Shown piece by piece: positions 14,691-18,207 of a DNA stretch of 18,207 bases. A model generated the notes under the pieces. That model did no database searches. It was not told the DNA's origin and saw only the letters and a program-made list of their open reading frames with translations. The stretch lies in contig JABZYY010000016.1 in assembly GCA_015264885.1 (NCBI GenBank), positions 1-18,207 on the forward strand, read 5' to 3'. Within the stretch, counting starts at the first letter, position 1, and every line of letters begins with the position of its first letter. The position numbers and the translations under genes were made by a program. This DNA comes from Streptococcus sp. (lineage in GTDB: Bacteria > Bacillota > Bacilli > Lactobacillales > Aerococcaceae).

Positions 14691-14717
14691 TTGTTCATAA
14701 ATGTTCAAAATCGTTCA
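14662..14717. promoter_or_regulatory. Operator array of TGTTCA motifs, probable FucR binding sites
   Basis: Three direct copies of TGTTCA or CGTTCA start at 14692, 14702 and 14712, exactly 10 bases apart, and one inverted copy (TGAACA) lies at 14662-14667, its centre 30 bases from the first direct copy. All copies would therefore face the same side of the helix. They cover the -35 and the start region of the regulator promoter and lie upstream of the divergent fuc promoter. DeoR-family proteins often bind short direct repeats, so this is the best candidate for the regulator's operator. Confidence 0.65.
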
Positions 14718-14733
14718 ACTAGGGGGTTTTATT

Positions 14734-15486
14734 ATGGTATGCTTCGAGCGAATGTCTCGTATTATGGACATTCTCACGAAAAGGAAAATCATCTCCACCT
14801 TCCAATTGGAAGCATTGATGTACTGCTCCACCTCTACACTGAGGCGTGACCTGATTAAACTGGAAAAAGAAGGAAAGATTATACGATCTCATGGCGAAGT
14901 TCGACTTGTTACTACAAACAATATTGAATACGCTTACGACAGCAGAAGCCATGAAGAAACTCAGGGAAAACAACAAATTGCAGAAACGGCCTCCACTTTC
15001 TTAACAGATAACCAATCGATTTTTATCGATAGTTCATCTACTTGTGCCGCGCTCGCACCTCACTTAGGAACTCTTAAAAATTTACGTGTCATCACAAATG
15101 GGATTGAAATAGCACGTAGGTTGAACAATTATGAAAATATCACCTTGTTCTTTTGCGGAGGACATATCGGCTATGGAACAAACTCGGCTTTGGGAGATTT
15201 TGCAACGAGTTTTATCAATAACTTCCATGCAGATATTTGTTTTATGAGCTGCCGTGGTCTCGACCGTTTTGCTGCTTACGAGGCCAATCATAGCCAGGCC
15301 CTCTTTAAACAACAGATGATTGCGAATTCCGATATGGCTATCCTGCTTGCAGACCACTCGAAATTCAATACGAGTCATTACTTTAAACTATCGAATTACA
15401 ACGCGATTGATTACATCGTAACCAATCAAGCTCCTGTCGAATCATTCCAAGATACGGTAGGCGCTCAGTGCGAAATTCTTTGGTAA
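14734..15486 (+). CDS. fucR: DeoR-family transcriptional regulator of the fucose operon
   Basis: This 250-residue regulator has an N-terminal winged helix (about residues 5-55) ending in the family signature STLRRDLIKLEKEGKIIRSHG. A DeoRC sugar-phosphate sensor domain follows, with IDSSST (98-103), VITNG (119-123), a GG turn at 142-143 and a late LLADHSKF. A likely effector is an intermediate of the pathway such as fuculose 1-phosphate, by analogy with other DeoR regulators. The frame is open from an ATG at 14701, but AGGGGG lies 7 bases before the ATG at 14734 and the earlier ATG lies within the operator repeats. It is divergent from fucA, as expected for a local regulator. Whether it activates or represses cannot be read from the sequence. 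Confidence 0.9.
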   Translation: MVCFERMSRIMDILTKRKIISTFQLEALMYCSTSTLRRDLIKLEKEGKIIRSHGEVRLVTTNNIEYAYDSRSHEETQGKQQIAETASTFLTDNQSIFIDSSSTCAALAPHLGTLKNLRVITNGIEIARRLNNYENITLFFCGGHIGYGTNSALGDFATSFINNFHADICFMSCRGLDRFAAYEANHSQALFKQQMIANSDMAILLADHSKFNTSHYFKLSNYNAIDYIVTNQAPVESFQDTVGAQCEILW

Positions 15487-15538
15487 AAATATCGAACAAA
15501 GAAAAGCACATGAAGTTATTTGAACATTTTGAAAAAGA

Positions 15539-15572
15539 ACTAGCTCTATGTTGAGTTAGTCCTATCGTTTTT
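15539..15572 (+). terminator. Possible terminator of the regulator gene
   Basis: ACTAGCTC (15539-15546) can pair with GAGTTAGT (15553-15560) over eight base pairs including one G-T. A run of five T begins only seven bases later, so the signal is weak. The stronger hairpin at 15595-15624 may do the work. Confidence 0.35.
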
Positions 15573-15594
15573 ATCTTTGTTCCTATTAAATAGA

Positions 15595-15624
15595 AAAAAC
15601 GCGCTACGATTGTAGCGCGTTTTT
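15595..15624. terminator. Bidirectional terminator between fucR and pepF
   Basis: A perfect 13-bp inverted repeat, AAAAACGCGCTAC with GTAGCGCGTTTTT and a 4-base GATT loop, gives a GC-rich stem with T runs on both strands. It lies between two convergent genes, 11 bases beyond the pepF stop. Confidence 0.93.
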
Positions 15625-15635
15625 GTTTACTATGA

Positions 15636-17444
15636 TTATGCTTTTAATTCTGCTGTTAAGCTTTCTAATTGGTCTACTAAGTGTCCAACGTAAGCAATCG
15701 CTTGTTTCAATGGTTCATCTGTTGAAACATCGCAACCTGCATGAATTGCTAAGTCTTTAGCAGACATGCTTCCACCTTTAGATAGAGTATCTAACCACAC
15801 TTTAGCGTGTTCAGGGTTCTCTTCGATTTGGTTCGCAATTGCAGTACCGATTGTAAGACCAGCTGAATACGTATATGGATATAATCCCATATAGTAGTGA
15901 GGTTGACGCATCCATGTTAACTCTGCCCCTTCGTTTACAACAAGGCTGTCTCCGAAGAATTCTTGCATCACTTCTTTTTTCACGTTTGATAATACGTCCG
16001 CGTTTAACATTTCGTTATTATCAATCATCTTGTAAATACGATCTTGGTATACAGCTTCCATATAGTGCGTTACCATATTGTGGAAATAAGTACGGCTAAT
16101 CATATTGCTGATGACCCAACGTTTGAAACGAGCATCTGTGCTTGTTTTTAGTAAGTAGTTTGAAACAATCACTTCATTACATGTTGAAGGAGCTTCAACG
16201 AAGTATAATGAACATTCATTGTTTAAAATCGATTGATGTTTCCCTGTTGACATGAAGTGGTATGCATGCCCTAATTCGTGCGCTAACACAAATACTTCGT
16301 TCATTTTACCTGTCCATGATAATAGGATAAATCCGGCAACATTAGGAACTGTCGCACAGAATCCACCAGTGCTCTTACCGATGTTTTGTGGGAAGTCTGT
16401 CCAGCGTTTGTCATAACTTTCATCAATCATTGCTTTATAGTCTTCGCCAAGAATACCTAGAGCTTTCTTCAAGTACTCGCGAGACTCTTCAATCGTCATA
16501 TCCACTTCGAATTCTGGATCCAAGTTGATTTTTGCATCCATGAATTGCATATCAGAGATGCCGTGTTCTTTCGCTAATAATTTAATGTAGCGTTGCATAT
16601 GAGGTGCTAAGTCTGTCATTAGCATACGAATTTGACGGTCGTATAATTCACGGTCTCCGTCTTGTTCGTCTAATAAATAGTCAATGACACTGTCATAGCC
16701 ACGCATTGTTGCCATCATTTTTTCTTTCTTCAATTGAGAAATGTATTCATTAGCAACTGTATTTTTATAGGCATTCAATGTTTTGTAGAAGCTCTTAGCC
16801 GCAGCGCGACGCACTTCTTTATCAGGATCCATCTCGTGTAAGTTTTCGTATAAAACGAAGCTGTTTTCAAGCGTCTTGCCGTTTGCTTCAAATGACTCGA
16901 ATTGCATATCTTCGTGTTTTGTTACTTCATATAATTGATAGAAACTTGGTAAGCTGCTTAAGTTTGACAGCACTTGTTCTGCATCTTTAGAAAGCGTATG
17001 TTTCTTTTGACGAATCACTTTTTCAACAAAGTATGCTAAGTCTGGTCTCTTCTCTGCTACGAATCGGTTTAAGAAGGCTTCGTCTAATGAAATTAACTCT
17101 GTCATCACAAAGCTCATGTTTTCAGCGTACGATACGCTGACTGCTTCGAATGCTGTGGCGTTTTCCACTACTTTTGGATTCAAGCGGTCAACCGTCATTG
17201 GAAGTTCTGCATAATGAGAAGCGCGGTATACTGCTAATTCAATCGCTTCATACTTGCGAATCGCTTCATCTAATACTTCTAAGTCTCCTAATTTGTTTTC
17301 GTATTTTTCTTTGAAAGCTTTCATTTCTTTCTTTAAGTTGTCCAACTCTGCATAAAATGCTTCGTCGCTTGGATAAAGTAAAGTCATATCCCATGTAATA
17401 GAAGGATCTACTTCACTTCTTGGTACTAATTTAATTTCAGCCAT
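15636..17444 (-). CDS. pepF: Oligoendopeptidase F (M3 family zinc peptidase)
   Basis: This 602-residue cytosolic M3B metallopeptidase cleaves internal bonds of short peptides. The zinc-binding HELGH sits at residues 389-393, in VLAHELGHAYHF, and E418 in YFVEAPSTCNE is the likely third ligand. The C-terminal substrate loop appears as RQPHYYMGLYPYTYSAGLTIG. The length is that of the PepF/PepB group. The open frame reaches 17480, but the ATG at 17444 (MAEIKLVPRSEV) has AAGGAGTGA about 6 bases upstream and agrees with the family N-terminus. It has its own promoter region and terminator and no visible link to fucose use; PepF supplies amino acids from peptides in lactic acid bacteria. Confidence 0.96.
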   Translation of the reverse strand: MAEIKLVPRSEVDPSITWDMTLLYPSDEAFYAELDNLKKEMKAFKEKYENKLGDLEVLDEAIRKYEAIELAVYRASHYAELPMTVDRLNPKVVENATAFEAVSVSYAENMSFVMTELISLDEAFLNRFVAEKRPDLAYFVEKVIRQKKHTLSKDAEQVLSNLSSLPSFYQLYEVTKHEDMQFESFEANGKTLENSFVLYENLHEMDPDKEVRRAAAKSFYKTLNAYKNTVANEYISQLKKEKMMATMRGYDSVIDYLLDEQDGDRELYDRQIRMLMTDLAPHMQRYIKLLAKEHGISDMQFMDAKINLDPEFEVDMTIEESREYLKKALGILGEDYKAMIDESYDKRWTDFPQNIGKSTGGFCATVPNVAGFILLSWTGKMNEVFVLAHELGHAYHFMSTGKHQSILNNECSLYFVEAPSTCNEVIVSNYLLKTSTDARFKRWVISNMISRTYFHNMVTHYMEAVYQDRIYKMIDNNEMLNADVLSNVKKEVMQEFFGDSLVVNEGAELTWMRQPHYYMGLYPYTYSAGLTIGTAIANQIEENPEHAKVWLDTLSKGGSMSAKDLAIHAGCDVSTDEPLKQAIAYVGHLVDQLESLTAELKA

Positions 17445-17471
17445 AAAAGTCACTCCTTTTCGATAGTATCC

Positions 17472-17477
17472 ATTATA
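17472..17477 (-). promoter_or_regulatory. Candidate -10 element of the pepF promoter
   Basis: A perfect TATAAT on the minus strand lies about 28 bases before the pepF start, within GTGTATAATGG. No good -35 box is seen at 16-18 bases. It overlaps the -35 of the divergent promoter. Confidence 0.5.
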
Positions 17478-17504
17478 CACAATCTCCGGTTCGTTTGCTA
17501 TACT
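17476..17504 (+). promoter_or_regulatory. Candidate promoter of the N-formylglutamate amidohydrolase-family gene
   Basis: TACACA (17476-17481) and the extended -10 TGCTATACT (TATACT at 17499-17504) are 17 bases apart. The predicted leader is about 26 bases. Two bases of the -35 overlap the -10 of the divergent pepF promoter, so the two promoters could compete. Confidence 0.6.
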
Positions 17505-17536
17505 AGGAATATTGAAAAACGAAAGAAGGTGCCACG

Positions 17537-18207
17537 GTGAAAGTCATTTACGAAAAAACGAATTCTCCTCTTGTGATTTCGATTCCGCATAGTGGAACGG
17601 ACATCCCACAAGACATTGCTCCACTTTGTAATCTAGGAGCCAAGCGTGAACATACGGACTGGGCACTACAGGAACTTGTGACCCCACTTTCCGAAACGAC
17701 TCTAGCGGCTACCGTTTCTCGCTATATCGTGGACGTGAATCGTTTTAAACCACGCGCGGGAAAAACAACACAGCCCATTATTCCACGAATTGATGATGTA
17801 GGCCATCAGCTATTTAACAACTATCCTTCGAAGCAAAAACAAGCCGATTGGTTGGAGCGGTATTACACGCCCTACTACGTTCATTTAGAAAACCTATTGA
17901 ACGAAAAATTAGAACAACATGAAAGAGTGTTGTTGGTCGATTTACATAGTTATGATGACAAGCTTTTTGGGACAAGCAACATTATTTTAGGAACGCGCAA
18001 GAAACAAACTTTAAATCAAGATACCTTGAAACAACTCCGACTGCTCTTTCATGAAGAAGGATTAACCACTCAAGTAGATACTCCTTTTTCAGGCGGCAAT
18101 ATTATTGCGACCTTTGGAAAACAAACAAGAATTGAAGCCGTTCAAATCGAAGTACCGTATTCGCTTTATTTAGAAGGTCACTCGCTTCATCCAGAACGAG
18201 CTACTAC
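17537..18207 (+). CDS. N-formylglutamate amidohydrolase-family protein (3' end outside window)
   Basis: This open frame starts at a GTG and runs without a stop for 223 codons to the window edge. GAAGGTG lies 6 bases before the GTG. The protein carries the landmarks of the FGase (HutG-like) superfamily: IPHSGTDIP (16-24), HTDW (39-42), VDVNR (65-69), VDLHSYDD (134-141), SGGNI (185-189) and VQIEVP (202-207). Members hydrolyse N-formyl amino acids or related amides with a metal, for example in the last step of one histidine breakdown route. No hut gene is seen nearby, so the substrate is open and no symbol is given. It is divergent from pepF. Confidence 0.85.
   Translation, partial: MKVIYEKTNSPLVISIPHSGTDIPQDIAPLCNLGAKREHTDWALQELVTPLSETTLAATVSRYIVDVNRFKPRAGKTTQPIIPRIDDVGHQLFNNYPSKQKQADWLERYYTPYYVHLENLLNEKLEQHERVLLVDLHSYDDKLFGTSNIILGTRKKQTLNQDTLKQLRLLFHEEGLTTQVDTPFSGGNIIATFGKQTRIEAVQIEVPYSLYLEGHSLHPERAT

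Noticed and set aside
14701..14733. An upstream in-frame ATG that would extend the DeoR regulator by 11 residues
   Set aside because: It lies within the operator repeats only about 10 bases after the -10 and has no ribosome binding site; AGGGGG at the right distance marks 14734.
15520..15526. A TTGAACA word downstream of the regulator, resembling the operator motif
   Set aside because: It is a single copy with no phasing and no promoter next to it; chance is likely in AT-rich DNA.
1..18207. Insertion sequences, phage remnants, tRNA or rRNA genes, CRISPR repeats
   Set aside because: No transposase or integrase, no cloverleaf or rRNA sequence and no spaced repeat array were seen; the gene order looks like an intact chromosomal sugar-use region.

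Overview
The window looks like a chromosomal segment of a low-GC Gram-positive bacterium, most likely a member of the Lactobacillales. The pointers are AT-rich codon choice, strong AGGAGG-type ribosome binding sites, several PTS permeases, CcpA-type cre sites, rho-independent terminators and streptococcus/carnobacterium-like proteins. The genus cannot be fixed from the sequence alone. No mobile element, RNA gene or CRISPR array was seen, and no gene-less stretch exceeds 300 bases; the longest is 292 bases, between 2935 and 3226.

Layout. (1) 1-732, plus strand: the 3' end of birA followed by bioY (biotin regulation and uptake), closed by a terminator shared with the convergent genes. (2) 788-4445, minus strand: a mannose-superfamily PTS split into two transcription units. 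IIA, a YajC-like gene and an unknown four-helix membrane protein form the first; IIB, IIC and IID form the second. Each has a candidate promoter and cre site. (3) 4624-14593, minus strand: a ten-gene L-fucose operon in the order fucA, fucI, Lac-family PTS IIB, Lac-family PTS IIA, ABC ATPase, permease, lipoprotein binding protein, kinase, fucU, fucO, ended by a strong hairpin terminator. (4) 14734-15486, plus strand: a divergent DeoR-family regulator, with an array of TGTTCA motifs in the shared promoter region. (5) 15636-17444, minus strand: oligoendopeptidase F. (6) 17537 to the window end, plus strand: a GTG-started N-formylglutamate amidohydrolase-family gene, cut by the window edge.

How the genes work together. 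The ribose-type ABC transporter probably imports L-fucose. FucU equilibrates its anomers, FucI makes L-fuculose, the FGGY kinase makes L-fuculose 1-phosphate, and FucA splits this to dihydroxyacetone phosphate and L-lactaldehyde. FucO then reduces L-lactaldehyde to L-1,2-propanediol, recycling NADH. No fucosidase is present, so the operon handles free fucose or depends on hydrolases elsewhere. The downstream PTS may bring in another host-glycan sugar; its promoters lack the TGTTCA motif seen at the fuc promoter.

The least ordinary features are the complete-looking Lac-family IIA/IIB pair that has no IIC yet sits between fucI and the ABC transporter, the 10-bp-phased operator array, and the YajC paralogue plus unknown membrane protein linked to the PTS IIA gene.
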